Shown here one piece after another: positions 9,253 through 19,720 of a stretch of DNA of 64,000 nt; within the stretch, counting starts at the first letter, position 1, and each line of letters opens with the position of its first letter. The DNA comes from Symsagittifera roscoffensis. Its lineage: Eukaryota > Xenacoelomorpha > Acoela > Convolutidae. The notes beneath the pieces are model-generated. The model was given only the letters and a program-made list of their open reading frames with translations, made no database searches and was not told the origin of the DNA. Made by a program: the position numbers and the translations under genes. The stretch covers positions 63,843,290 through 63,907,289 of the forward strand of contig NC_087063.1 in NCBI RefSeq assembly GCF_963678635.1, in the 5' to 3' direction.

Positions 9253-9564
9253 CATAAAGAAGGGGGGTACTAAAAGAGTACTAAGTCAGGTTGAAGTAGC
9301 CAATTGCAAAATCAAATGTTCTATCCAATCCTAACATATAGAATTTTCAAAAGCTCAGGAAAAGTTGTTTTTAGCAAATTGTAAATTTCTTTTTATAAAA
9401 ATTTGTCAAAAGAGGTTTTAACCTTAGAGTAGAATTTTGTAGATAGTATTACTGTAAATAGGAACAATTGTAAATAATGAGGCGGAGCAGGGTACCGGTA
9501 GCTGAAAAAAGATCTACCGAGGCGAAGACAAAGTATAATTCGTCACTACCGTAAAACAAGATCA

Positions 9565-11820
9565 ATGGGTCCGATGGTGACAAAGAAGAGCTTTTTAGTT
9601 AGTATGGTCAACACGAGGAGTACTACGGAGAACAGAGCAAAAGAGGGCACGGAAGGGGAACGAGTAGAACCCACCATCGAGACTGAACTAGAGACACCGG
9701 ATCAAAGCGTGGATGAAGTGGGAAAGAAAACGACAGAGTCAACTCCGATGCCCAATGCGGAAGAACCTAATCCGAAGCCCATGGAGTTCTCACCGATAGA
9801 CAACGGGGAAGACACAACAGGCAACACGCCAGAAACGGTGAAGGATGAGTCTCAAAAGAGAACGTCTTTTACTGAAAGATTGGCGATGATGGTCGGAATG
9901 AAATCGAGAGACACAGCAGTGAAGGAGACGAAAGCCGAGAAAAGCAAAACATTCGGAACAGTATCCACGAGAACGACAGAGACCGACCAAAACGAGGATC
10001 AGAAAAAACCGGGACCAGCGACCGACTACAGGACAATAACGGACCATGGAACAACTACTCTTGAGCTAAGCGACTTGATGGCGAAGCTAGATCAGATAGA
10101 TGAGAAACTGAAGCACAGTGAAGAGGACAGAAATGTGATAAGGAAAGAAATGAGAAACAACAAACACGAGTACCTGGACAACTATTTCCATCTAGCGAGA
10201 GCAACGGAGGAAAAGCTTCAGCAGATGTCTGACAAAGTAGGCACCACTGATGGAGAGCGAGACAAGAACATCAGAAAAGACATGCGAGAAATGAAGCAGC
10301 GATATGACGCAGTGAATAGCCAGTTGGGGAGTTTGGAAACGAGAATGGATACGATGAGTAGGGACCAAGCTGAGAGCTCAAGTGGGTATCGTTATCTTGA
10401 GGAACTCAACAACACAAGACAGGCCAGCGGCAGAGCGGACACAAGGTAACAGAGTTGACTTCGTGGAACCACAAAGGAACAAACGACAGTCAACACCGTT
10501 ACCAGCAACCCGAGAGGCTGCGAGTACGGCACCGGTGGGGGCCAAGGCTATTATAAAAAGTGGAACAGCGAACACAACAAGTGGCCAGGAGACTCCACGA
10601 CTCAGAAAAACGTGGGACCGGATGCCATGACATGGGGAAGCACCTGGGAAATGATGAACAGGACACTAGAGGCCTTCGCTACAAGGAACACCGACTCGAG
10701 TGACAGAGGAAGCAACAAATCCAGGAAAACTTTCAAGAAACCAAAAGAATTCAAAGATGATTCAGACGGATGCATTGACACTTGGGTAGAAGTCATGAGG
10801 TTGCACTTGGAACAAGACAACTTGAACGATGCGAGGCAAGCATGCACAGCGATACTGAGCAACCTGGAAGGCACAGCATTGAAAAGCGTGGTTGCGAAGA
10901 AAGAAGAGGAACGCGATACAGCGGACAAAATCTTTGAAATATTGTTAAATCGATTCGGCTGAGGCATGAAGGTCATCAAGCGATGATGCGATTTGAAAAG
11001 AGAAGACAAAGGGACGATGAATCGATAGACAGGTTCCTAGATGATCTTGAGAGCTTGAGAAGGAGTGACCCGGAAGAACCTACCAATCGAAGGAACTTCA
11101 GCATCGCCTCAAAGTTCATTGATGGGGTAAAGAGTGATGACTTGAGAACGATGTTAGCAACATACTATACATTGTCGAAAGACAGTGCACCAACTCCAGA
11201 AGAGATGAGGCAGAAGTCAAGAGAATATATGCTAATGAAACCCAAGAAATACTCGTACTCAGACAACACGAATACGCAAGGGGGAGCCAGCCACAAAGGT
11301 CGTCATGGTACAAGCCCAGAGATGACATGGACAAACGCAGATCATGCGCGAACTGCGGGTCAGCTGACCATCACGTGGCGGATTGCACGACATACAAACA
11401 GGGCATGAAGAGTTGGGATATGCACCCGATGAGGAAGATATGAGCCAGATGGAGGAACACGAGTTCTATAGTGGCTTGATCATCAAAATAGGTGCAAGAT
11501 GCTTCTTCTGCAACCAAGAGGGGCACTTCAGGATGGACTGCTCGTTGTTTTGGGAGGCGGTCAAGAATCAGAGTCATCCAAAACACAAGTTGGCGTTAGC
11601 AGCGGTACAGAACCAGAGAAACAGACAAGGTGAATTTGAGACGAAAAATCTAGAAAAACCAAGTGCGGAACTGCCGACAAAAACAGTGAAAGCTGTAACA
11701 CAATGTAATAGTGCAAGAGAAGCCACGGCAAGGAACCCACTAGAAAAAAATTATGAGAACGCGGCAGCGGAGGCCATCAACAAAGTGAAACAGGATCTGG
11801 CAGCGAAAGAAAAAGAATAA
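9565..11820 (+). pseudogene. gag: gag of copy 1: coiled N-terminus, capsid, two zinc knuckles
   Basis: Structural polyprotein part. Frames open at 9565-10449, 10612-10962, 10983-11408 and 11383-11820 carry an acidic, Thr-rich N-terminus, a charged helical stretch (KLDQIDEKLKHSEEDRN onward), a capsid-like region (CIDTWVEVMRLHLEQDN to DKIFEILLN, as in retrotransposon gag domains), then two CX2CX4HX4C knuckles (CANCGSADHHVADC from 11345, CFFCNQEGHFRMDC from 11500). An ATG at 9478, followed by codons that also occur in copy 2, may be the original start. Relative to copy 2 this copy has a deletion near 10380, a 1-base loss near 10590, a TGA near 10960 and 1-base losses near 10975, 11288 and 11410, so it cannot be read through. 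It ends TAA at 11820, just before the protease part. Confidence 0.85.
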
Positions 11821-11835
11821 CGGCTGAAGCAAGAG

Positions 11836-13041
11836 ATGGAAAAACAGAAAATGAACAAAGCATTAAGTTGCTCACAAACATTACCAGAAGCTGCAGCGGG
11901 GTCGACAAAAAATGGAAACTGCAACACTGTAAAGATGGTTACAGGAAAACCATTTGGCATAACAAACATTGGGGCAAGAATAATGTCAATAATCAATGTG
12001 GGCGGCCATGAGGTAACGAGAAACTTGAGCGAACCAAGTGACCAGACAATGATGCACATTGATGTGTACGCAGATTACTTGAGTTGTATAAGCCCACAAA
12101 CGACTTCTAAAGCATTGAGGGCAATACTCACGAGAGGGGGTAGCAAGTCGGTACGAGTTGATAACAGGTACACAGAAGCTTATGGTCCGCATGAGGTGAT
12201 GCTAAATATAGATGGAATCAACATCTAAACGAAAACAATGATAACATGTGATGAAGATCTAATTGGGCAAATCTACGTGGGAAAATAAGAGTTGAAAGTG
12301 AGATCGATTGGAAACTGCGCCATGCTGGAGGAAGATGCAATGCACATCGGGACAGAGGCAGATGTGATAGCACGTGTGCTTGACATAAGTGGCAAGAAGA
12401 CTCAGTTACGTGGGTTACTTGATACGGGAGCCGTCTTGAGTGTCATACCAATCGAAACTTGGGAACGAATGGGCTTCAACAAAAATGATTTGATAGATTC
12501 AAGAATACGGTTGTCAGCTGCAAACAAAGGGGCGCTGCGGGTGTTGGGCAGAACGCCGATAATAGCCCTGAATCTGGGGGAACGTAACCTGTGGATGAGC
12601 TTTCTCGTAATAGAAAACCTAGATGAGTCTGACGAATTTATTTTAGGCAGAGACTTCATCAGGAACGTTGATCTAGCGATTGATCTAAACAACGCAATGT
12701 TCAGGATACGGAACCCGGATAGGAGGTACGCAATCAAACCGGTAGATTTAATAATGGCAAATGAGACCAAAGCACCAGTGTTCTTGAATAGGAGAGTGAG
12801 GCTAAAGGCGAACGAAGCGGCGATCGTAAGCTTACGAATGAAAAATTACAATGAACTAAGTGGCAACAAGCAGGTATGCATAGTCCCAAATCCAAATAGT
12901 CAAAGTGCTGCTGTTTTAGGAAGATCCTTCTCAATCACGAAGAGCGGTCTCTGCGTGAGTGTCTTGTTGAATACCCTTGACATGCCAATCACGCTACAGA
13001 GGGGGAGGAAACTGGGATATGCTTCACCCGTAAAAACATGA
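11836..13041 (+). pseudogene. pro: Aspartic protease region of copy 1 pol
   Basis: Retropepsin-type protease, which would cut the polyprotein. The catalytic motif LLDTGAVLSVIP has its aspartate codon at 12421, and the second conserved block ILGRDFI lies near 12640. The region 11836-12228 upstream is a linker conserved in copy 2. Two stops (12226-12228, and a TAA near 12286) separate linker and protease; copy 2 has sense codons at both places. The frame is the same as for the second zinc knuckle and RT, so gag and pol probably formed one long frame. Confidence 0.85.
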
Positions 13042-13047
13042 TATGAA

Positions 13048-14265
13048 ATGACTGAGAACCATAAACAAAATGAAGTTGTTGGTTGTCCCAATCATAGGGA
13101 CAAAAATTGTATCTTGAGACGATTGAAGAAAATAAAAGGTTCATCAGGTCTTGTGAAGTCACTTAAGTCAGAGACAGACGATGGACTATCGAGCTGTTCG
13201 AATTTCCCGGAACGGCCCACACTAGATGAAATACAGAGTGATAAACCGGTCCTACCAGAAATTGAACACTTAAGAGGCAAGTTAACGGACGAACAGCTCG
13301 AAGCCATCAAGGACGTACTAGAACGGAACGAGGAGGTTTTTTCAAGACATAAGGCAGACATCGGGTGTTGTAATTTTGTTGAGCAAGAAATAGAACTTGA
13401 GGAAAACGCAATACCGCACAGGGAATGTGCGAGGCGCATGACCCCACACAAATCGAATGCGTGTAGAAAGGAGATTGAAACGCTACTAGAGTATGACATG
13501 ATAGAACCATCCAAATCACCGTCGGCGTGTGGAGTTGTGATGGCAAAAAAATAAGGCGACCAGTTGAGGTTTTGTTGTGACTTTTGATACCTGAACTCCG
13601 TCAAGGTGAAGGATGCCTATCCCATACCTAGGATTGATGAGAGTCTCTCGAAGTTAGGTGATGCAAAATTTTTTACGACTCTTGATTTAGGCTCGGCCTT
13701 TTGGCAGGTACCACTCAGGAAGCAGGACAGGGACAAGACAGGGTTTGCCTGCGAGTTGGGTCTGTTTCAATGGAAACGGATGCCGTTTGGACTTTGCAAT
13801 GCCACTGCCACGTTTCAGCGGTTGATGGCACACGCGCTGATAGGCGTGACGAAGAAGTATGGCAATCTGGTAATGTGCTATGTGGATGACGTGGTTATAG
13901 CGACACACACACTAGAGGACCACATTGAGAGACTTGAAGAAGTACTTGCGTGTATGAAGAGGTCGGGGCTGAAGTGCAAACCATCAAAGTGTGAGATACT
14001 CAAGGACTCGATAAAATATTTGGGCAGGATGGTGGACAGACACGGCATCAGACCAGATCCAGACGCAGTAGAAGCAGTTCTAACTTAGAAATTGCCAAAA
14101 ACGGAACACCAATGGATGAGCTTGCTGGGTTTTGCAAATTACTACAGAGAATTCGTCAAGGGCTATGCAGACAAAGTTTATCCGATGCAACAGTTAATGA
14201 GACACAAGGGCAAGAAGTTCACGTGGAACAACGCAGCGGAAGAGTAATTCCAGAGAATAAAGAAA
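13048..14265 (+). pseudogene. pol: Reverse transcriptase of copy 1
   Basis: RNA-directed DNA polymerase of Ty3/gypsy type. Visible are the N-terminal EIETLLEYDMIEPSKSP block, DAYPIPRIDESLSKL, FTTLDLGSAFWQVPL, GFACELGLFQWKRMPFGLCN, the catalytic YVDD (13879-13890) and KCEILKDSIKYLGRMV, followed by the thumb and connection region (GFANYYREF). Nonsense codons stand at 13552, near 13585, at 14086 and near 14245; all are sense in copy 2. The catalytic core itself is open (13606-14088). Confidence 0.9.
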
Positions 14266-14268
14266 GAG

Positions 14269-15261
14269 TTGTGCGACGCACCAGTACTAGGGATGCCAAC
14301 AGAGAAAGGGATGTACGTGCTGGATACGGACGCGTCGGTAGTAGCGATATCTGGAATACTCCACCAGGAACAAGAGTGGAACGGGAAAACAGTCTTGAGA
14401 CCAATAGCGTACGGGAGCAAAGTCCTAAGTGACACGGAAATGAAGTACGGAGCACCGAAAGCAGAGATGTTTGCGGTGGTTACCTTTATCGAGAAATATA
14501 GGGCATACCTAGGCAGCGAGCCATTCAAGCTGCGAGTTGACAACAGGGCACTAAGCTGGCTGAAGACGTACTCAATGGACCAAAGTCACATTGGGAGGTG
14601 GATAGTTCGCCTGGACGGGTACGATATGACAATTGAGCATAGAACACGAGACAAACATCAAAATGCTGACAGCTTGAGCAAGAAGACGGAGTTCTACGAG
14701 AGACAAGAACAGAGGGAGGCAGATAGACCTGAGATCAAGGATGGTTTCTCCTTCATGGACAAGGAAACGTATGACAGTCTTCCTCTCACGAGATGGTTGG
14801 ACAAATCAGGCAAACCAATAGAAGATCACCCCGAATTACCAAAAGATACTACGAAAGAAACAATCTTGAAAAAGAACCGAGGGATGCCGATAGGAATAAT
14901 GCTCAAGTCAAAGATCGTGAGGGAGACGCTCAAAGCAAAAGGTTACAATCTTAACCAGGTAGAGACTGGGGAGGCACAAATAGACGATGACTTAAAGAGG
15001 TTACTCGAGAAACTAGCAGATGATAAGCCCGTGATCCAAGAAAATTGTAAGGAGGAACCTGAGGTCACAATACTGCGAAAGAGCGGGATAGCTAGTGATG
15101 GAAATACCTCGAAGGTGACTAACCCTGATGGGAAGGAAGTGGTGCAGTCACTGGTTGAAAAAATCCCAGCCGACTTACTTGAACGGACTAGGGTTAAGAA
15201 AAAGAGAGTGGAGTTCAAGGAAGAAGCTGAATACCTGGGACTAGGTCAAGAGTCCGGGTAG
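14269..15261 (+). CDS. pol: RNase H domain and linker of copy 1 pol
   Basis: Degrades the RNA strand of the replication hybrid. The first catalytic Asp is in VLDTDAS (codon at 14329), the Glu block in YGAPKAEMFAVV, and the next Asp in LRVDNRALSWL; the domain closes with IEHRTRDKHQNADSLSK. About 190 residues of charged linker follow before integrase. The terminal TAG (15259) is a sense codon in copy 2, where the neighbouring codon has become TAG instead, so the frame originally ran on into integrase. Confidence 0.85.
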   Translation: MCDAPVLGMPTEKGMYVLDTDASVVAISGILHQEQEWNGKTVLRPIAYGSKVLSDTEMKYGAPKAEMFAVVTFIEKYRAYLGSEPFKLRVDNRALSWLKTYSMDQSHIGRWIVRLDGYDMTIEHRTRDKHQNADSLSKKTEFYERQEQREADRPEIKDGFSFMDKETYDSLPLTRWLDKSGKPIEDHPELPKDTTKETILKKNRGMPIGIMLKSKIVRETLKAKGYNLNQVETGEAQIDDDLKRLLEKLADDKPVIQENCKEEPEVTILRKSGIASDGNTSKVTNPDGKEVVQSLVEKIPADLLERTRVKKKRVEFKEEAEYLGLGQESG

Positions 15262-15302
15262 CAGTCCACGTCCACGAGGAAGGAAACACTGAAGGAGGAA
15301 AA

Positions 15303-17174
15303 TTGTCCGGGGAGTGTGAGATGTGGTATGAGGACTCGGAAGCGAGCAGTGACAATCAAGATAGTCTCTGCATGATATTGGCAGAAGAAAAAATTAGACA
15401 CCGCGATAGGGAATTACAAACAGATCCGTCCTCACGAACCTTCAACTTGGACGTGCAGGAAGTACGAGGATGTGAAGAACTTGAAAGAATTGCAGTTTCA
15501 AGGAAACTATTCAGGGAACTATCATGCAACTCAAATGTCAGAACAAATCTGGTGCCAGAAAATGACATGAAGATAGTAAAGAGGATAGTATGCGTGAAGC
15601 TGAATGACGACATCCACAACCCTGGGGAAATGAATGGACAGATCATGGCACTGAAGGAATATATCAAGGCGAGATATAGGCTGTCGGACCTGATAAGAGC
15701 CCAGAAGAATGACAAGATGACGAGTAACCTCTCCAAATGGATCCGAATGGGGTCCAAGGAGAAAGGGGAACTTGAAGAAGACAGCTACAAGATCCTGAGC
15801 CAGTTCTACAAAGAAACGAAAGAGTTACTCTATCACACAGCTGACGGGGTGGTAGCATGCAAGATAAAAGACGAGGAGAAGGTATTACACAAACACAACC
15901 TCATCATATTACCGCAATTGTATCAGACAGAGGTGCTGCTCAGATCGCACGATCAAATGGGGCACCAGGGGATAGACAAGGTGCAACAAAGAATACTTCA
16001 CAGGTTCGATTGGCCAGGATTGAGGAAAGCTTGCGAGAGGTGGGTGAATGCATGCCTGGCATGCCTGCAAGTGAAAGACCCAAGGAAGATGAAATTCCCA
16101 CTCAAGTCGGTGGAAAGCTCGGAATTTAATGAAGTGGTGCAGATAGACCATCAGAAGATCTGCATGACGGAGTCGGGGTATAACCAGATACTGGTTATAA
16201 TTGACCACTTCACAAAGCTGGCCGAAGCGGTGCCGTGTCAGACAGCTTCGGCAGATGAGATTTGTGACCACTTGATAACCCATTGGATATCGAGGTATGG
16301 TTGTCCAATGACTTTTCAGTCAGACAATGGCAAGGCCTTTGTGGGGGATTTGACTAAAGAATTAATGAAGAGGTCACACATTACTCAAGCACACTCGACG
16401 ACTTACCATCCTCAGACCAACGGGCTGGTAGAGAGACAGAATAGAACGTTGGTGAATATGCTGAGGGTATACTGCTCAAGATACATGACAGACTGGGATA
16501 AATATCTACCGCAAGTCGTAGGGGCATACAACAGTACTCAACACTCAACAACGGGCATAAGTCCTTTCATGATGTTGACAGGCAGAGAGAGAGCAATGCC
16601 CCTGACATTATTTTACCCGGAATATGAAGGGAAGAGGACGTCGCCCCAAGCTTACGTCAAAGAAGCGATCAGGAGACAGCAGGAAATAAACGAGCTTGGC
16701 AGGAGGAACACTGCGCAAGCACAAATGAGACAGCGCAAGAAATATGATGAAAGGATATTACAGGCGAAGCCATATGAAGTGGGCCAGTACGTGTGGGTTT
16801 TCCAGAATGTTATACCGCCCAAAGGGACGAAGAAACTACTCAAGAAATGGAGAGGACCATTCATGATAACTGAAGTACATCAACAAGGACGGTTCTACCG
16901 CTTGAGTACTGGGCGAGCAGCACATTATGAGAACCTGAAGCCTCATGTCCCATCCCCTGAGGACTGGTGTATACCAAAGGACATGGAGGGACTAGAGTAC
17001 CTACTGGTGGAGCCAGCATGTGAAGTGAACGAAAAAGGCACCAGAGACAAGAATGATGGCAATGAGAACTTGAGTTTGGATGACAATGAAAAAATAGAAG
17101 CGGACTCTGAAGCGGAATCTTTTGTGGAAGAAGACTGGAACGGTCCGGAGCAAGGTGAGGTGCCTAAGAGGTGA
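15303..17174 (+). CDS. int: Integrase of copy 1, 623 codons open
   Basis: Inserts the cDNA into the genome. Residues about 216-254 form the HHCC zinc-binding domain (H216, H221, C251, C254). The catalytic triad is D282 (VVQIDHQK), D341 (QSDNGK) and E377 (GLVERQN), a D-58-D-35-E spacing as in retroviral-type integrases. Around residues 490-550 there is a GPF/Y-type module (VGQYVWVF...KKWRGPFMITEVHQ). No chromodomain is recognised. An acidic tail (SLDDNEKIEADSEAES) leads to a stop at 17172, caused by a local deletion relative to copy 2. The start at 15303 is only the first Met-like codon after upstream damage; the domain is part of the pol polyprotein. Confidence 0.93.
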   Translation: MSGECEMWYEDSEASSDNQDSLCMILAEEKIRHRDRELQTDPSSRTFNLDVQEVRGCEELERIAVSRKLFRELSCNSNVRTNLVPENDMKIVKRIVCVKLNDDIHNPGEMNGQIMALKEYIKARYRLSDLIRAQKNDKMTSNLSKWIRMGSKEKGELEEDSYKILSQFYKETKELLYHTADGVVACKIKDEEKVLHKHNLIILPQLYQTEVLLRSHDQMGHQGIDKVQQRILHRFDWPGLRKACERWVNACLACLQVKDPRKMKFPLKSVESSEFNEVVQIDHQKICMTESGYNQILVIIDHFTKLAEAVPCQTASADEICDHLITHWISRYGCPMTFQSDNGKAFVGDLTKELMKRSHITQAHSTTYHPQTNGLVERQNRTLVNMLRVYCSRYMTDWDKYLPQVVGAYNSTQHSTTGISPFMMLTGRERAMPLTLFYPEYEGKRTSPQAYVKEAIRRQQEINELGRRNTAQAQMRQRKKYDERILQAKPYEVGQYVWVFQNVIPPKGTKKLLKKWRGPFMITEVHQQGRFYRLSTGRAAHYENLKPHVPSPEDWCIPKDMEGLEYLLVEPACEVNEKGTRDKNDGNENLSLDDNEKIEADSEAESFVEEDWNGPEQGEVPKR

Positions 17175-18225
17175 CTTATCAATACCAGCGGGGACAAGAA
17201 GTGGCAATCGCAAACGCACAGGCATGAGGTATAACAGGTATGGGGACGATTTCCTGATTGATAAGATACAGCCCGATGACCTAGGCAAATAACTAATAAG
17301 TGTGGGCGAGCTGGCGGCAGATGGTGAATCGCAAATCATCAATGATAATGAACACTACCCACAGGAAGACTATTCGACACCGGAGCGGGAGACGGATTTA
17401 GAACAGTCCGAGATAGAGAGGAGGGAGAATACGAACCTGAGGATATTAGAATAGATGCGCGATGTCAAGAACGGAAGCGAAGAAGGACAAAGCATACAGC
17501 AAGTTGACATATCAGCGGGGAAGTACATGAAAACGGAGAATCCTCTTTTCGGCTGGACGGCAACAGACACACCGCTCGACATTCCCTCAGATAATTCAGA
17601 CCCAGAATTATCGACGGGGACAACGATAAATATTTTTGTCCGGGGAGTGGGGGTAGGACTTACCCACACCGAAAATTTGATGATAAAGAAACTCAGGGAA
17701 GTGAGAGAAACGTGCGGACTGGAACTGGATGGGGAGGAGGCCGAGCCTACCACAGGACGGAATTTCAAAACGAAGTTTGAAATACCAAACGATAGTGACT
17801 TCATTCTGTCAGACAGGACTAGCGCAATCTGTATCACGGCGGATATGAGTTTCAAATCAAGACTGGAGGCTGACTTCAAGAGAGAGAACCAGAACGTGGA
17901 GTTTCTGTTTAGACAGAGACCGGGACTGGGAGGAATGGCCGCGCTTCCACCATCAGTAGCACAAGTCCCGGGCAAATACCTGTGCTTCCTAGTGACGAGG
18001 GTCAATGACAGGAACACGATCGATCCTGAACACGTGATGTTGGCACTAACAAGACTACGAGACTTCATGATTGAAAGAAGGATAATGGAGGTCTCAATGC
18101 CGGTGTATGACCCGAACAGGGGCAAATTGAGCCCAAGGGAATTGTACGCTATCCTACACGTGGTCTTCGCAGAAACTGAGATAATGGTGCATCTTCATAA
18201 GAAATACTACTTGAGCATCGCCTGA
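17175..18225 (+). pseudogene. Macro-like domain at the C-terminus of copy 1 ORF1
   Basis: The open part is 17455-18225 (256 codons). After an acidic linker it reads INIFVRGVGVGLTH, SAICITADMSFKSRLEADFK, VEFLFRQRPGLGGMA, GKYLCFLVTRVNDRN, HVMLALTRLRDFMIERRI, MEVSMPVYDPNRGKLSPREL and VVFAETEIMVHLH. The order of strands and helices matches ADP-ribose-binding macro domains of the OARD1/TARG1 type. Where active OARD1 proteins have a GCGLD loop with the catalytic Asp, this one has DPNRGK, so glycohydrolase activity is doubtful; ligand binding is possible. In copy 3 the same segment is in one frame with integrase, showing that it belongs to the pol polyprotein. This copy lacks about nine codons before SDFILSDRT and has stops between 17175 and 17454. 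Confidence 0.75.
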
Positions 18226-18688
18226 GTCGGGTACACGGGAGTCTCGAGCTGGGCAAGAGGGGAGAATCTCGAGTTAGGTGTGAGGGTACAAAACAGGTAA
18301 AGAATCTTAGAAGTGATTGGCATGACAATTGAAAATTTAAATGATTGATGGTGTTAAAACATAAAATGAATCTGCATGTTTTTAGAAAATTTCCAATTGA
18401 ACTATTTTAGTAGGACGAAAAGGAAAGGGTTTTAACTATAGTAGTAAAGGGGGTTTTTAGGTTAGGAACACAGCCTGTTAGTCTAAAAGTCGGGTTTTTT
18501 TTTCAGATTGTTTTGGTAAAGTCAAATTGACTACCCAACTGTATTCAATTGAAGAAAGGAAGTCCTTAAACGGAAACCCAAATTGAACGACGCTTCAAGA
18601 AGTATAACTCAAGTTGCTCAGGTAAAACTCAAGTTGCTCAGGTAAAACTCAAGTTACTAATACTCAAGATCACCTGCAAATTACAGAA
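18226..18688 (+). other. Spacer between ORF1 and ORF2, copy 1
   Basis: 463 bp, non-coding, AT-rich. It ends with two or three copies of a unit like 'gctcaggtaaaactcaagtt' (18610-18660) and 'aaattacag' directly before the ORF2 ATG, which could be a splice acceptor. How ORF2 is translated is unknown: splicing, internal promoter or internal initiation are all possible. Confidence 0.55.
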
Positions 18689-19720
18689 ATGGCAGATCAA
18701 TTCTGGAAGTCCATGCCATCGGCCTTGAAAAAGCCCACACTTGATGGGTTGTACAGACGCCTGAGGGACCTGGATTACACTCAAGTGGATGAGAGAAAGG
18801 CAGTGATGCTGAATGCCATCCTCCAGTTGGAGGAACAGGGCGAGTGCCGGGAGTCTGCGACAGAATCGGTTTTGATGGTCGGCTACACCACCGATGGAAT
18901 ATCCAACCAAGAACAAACCAGATGGCTGTCCTGGAACGTGGATGGAGCAATAAGGGGGTTCGACTTGGCAAGGACCCCTGGATTGAGTAACAATTCTGAG
19001 TATGGTGCAGGGGAGTTCCCACTGTCGATCAGACCATCAGTCAGATCCACGGGCCAGAGCACGAGTAAGACACCATCGATGACACGGGCGCAACAAACGG
19101 GGGAAGCGTATTCAGACCTCAGTATCATGAAGAGAGAGCTTGAGAGGACTCAGCGTGAGGGGAACAAGGCGAACCTCGACCGGGATCAAGCGAAGCTCGA
19201 GAGAGATCAGGCGAAACTTGAGAGGGATCAAGCGGTCGTCGAGAAGGACCAAGCGCGGAGGGAACTGGATATGTTGAGAGCTGAACATCTACAGGCAGAA
19301 ATAGTACGAGAGAATGCCGCGAATTGTGAGCAGCTGAAGTCGGAGCTTGAAAGGATCCAGCAACGACAACGCGAGCTTGCCATGCAGAAAGGGGCTAGGC
19401 CCAAAGAGCGGGTGGTTACCGGCTCAAGGCCAGAGTCACGTATGGAGGTGGATGAAGCTCCTAGATCGATGGGACGATTTAACCTCGATCGCGCGGCTCA
19501 AGAACATATGAATGAACGGTTGGAGGTGTGGATACCAACTGAAACAGCGTCCTCCCTGCGTGGTCTAGAGACACAAGTAATACGCCCGTTGATGGACGTC
19601 GCGCTGCCTGGATATACACCAGGTTCAACCCCGAGTAGTAGTCAGGTGAGTGGTAGCTCGTCACGACTGAAAGAGTTGCACGAGCGGCTACAGCTAAGGA
19701 ATCGTGAGAGTCCAGCATGA
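18689..19720 (+). CDS. ORF2 N-terminal part, copy 1 (343 codons to a nonsense codon)
   Basis: Starts MADQFWKSMPSALKKPTLDG, the same start as in copies 2 and 3. Residues about 145-235 are a coiled coil with near-perfect seven-residue repeats (LERDQAK, LERDQAV, VEKDQAR), encoded by 21-bp repeats at about 19180-19260. Then a Ser/Pro-rich linker. TGA at 19718 is a sense codon in copy 2. Function unknown; the coiled coil suggests self-assembly. Confidence 0.75.
   Translation: MADQFWKSMPSALKKPTLDGLYRRLRDLDYTQVDERKAVMLNAILQLEEQGECRESATESVLMVGYTTDGISNQEQTRWLSWNVDGAIRGFDLARTPGLSNNSEYGAGEFPLSIRPSVRSTGQSTSKTPSMTRAQQTGEAYSDLSIMKRELERTQREGNKANLDRDQAKLERDQAKLERDQAVVEKDQARRELDMLRAEHLQAEIVRENAANCEQLKSELERIQQRQRELAMQKGARPKERVVTGSRPESRMEVDEAPRSMGRFNLDRAAQEHMNERLEVWIPTETASSLRGLETQVIRPLMDVALPGYTPGSTPSSSQVSGSSSRLKELHERLQLRNRESPA

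Larger units (their letters stand above)
6827..9477 (+). other. Long untranslated leader of copy 1
   Basis: About 2.65 kb between LTR and gag without a plausible sense gene. It contains in order the candidate primer site, an A-rich stretch (7060-7140), the threefold 69-bp repeat, many G-runs (7777-8050), and the 14-bp minisatellite. From 6827 to about 8350 it is nearly base-identical to 30243-31766 of copy 2, apart from the G-tract length (13 against 15 G) and two bases near 8320. Packaging or translation signals may lie here; none is proven. Confidence 0.7.

Noticed and set aside
8371-9255. Long antisense and sense frames over 8300-9255 reading as Pro/Lys/Thr or Leu/Gly/Gln/Trp repeats
   Set aside because: They are translations of the 14-bp minisatellite; every frame is open because the unit lacks stop codons. 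No start context, no other domain, and the array length differs in copy 2.
15259-15261. Programmed stop readthrough between RNase H and integrase
   Set aside because: Stops in copies 1 and 2 are at different codons, so they are separate mutations.
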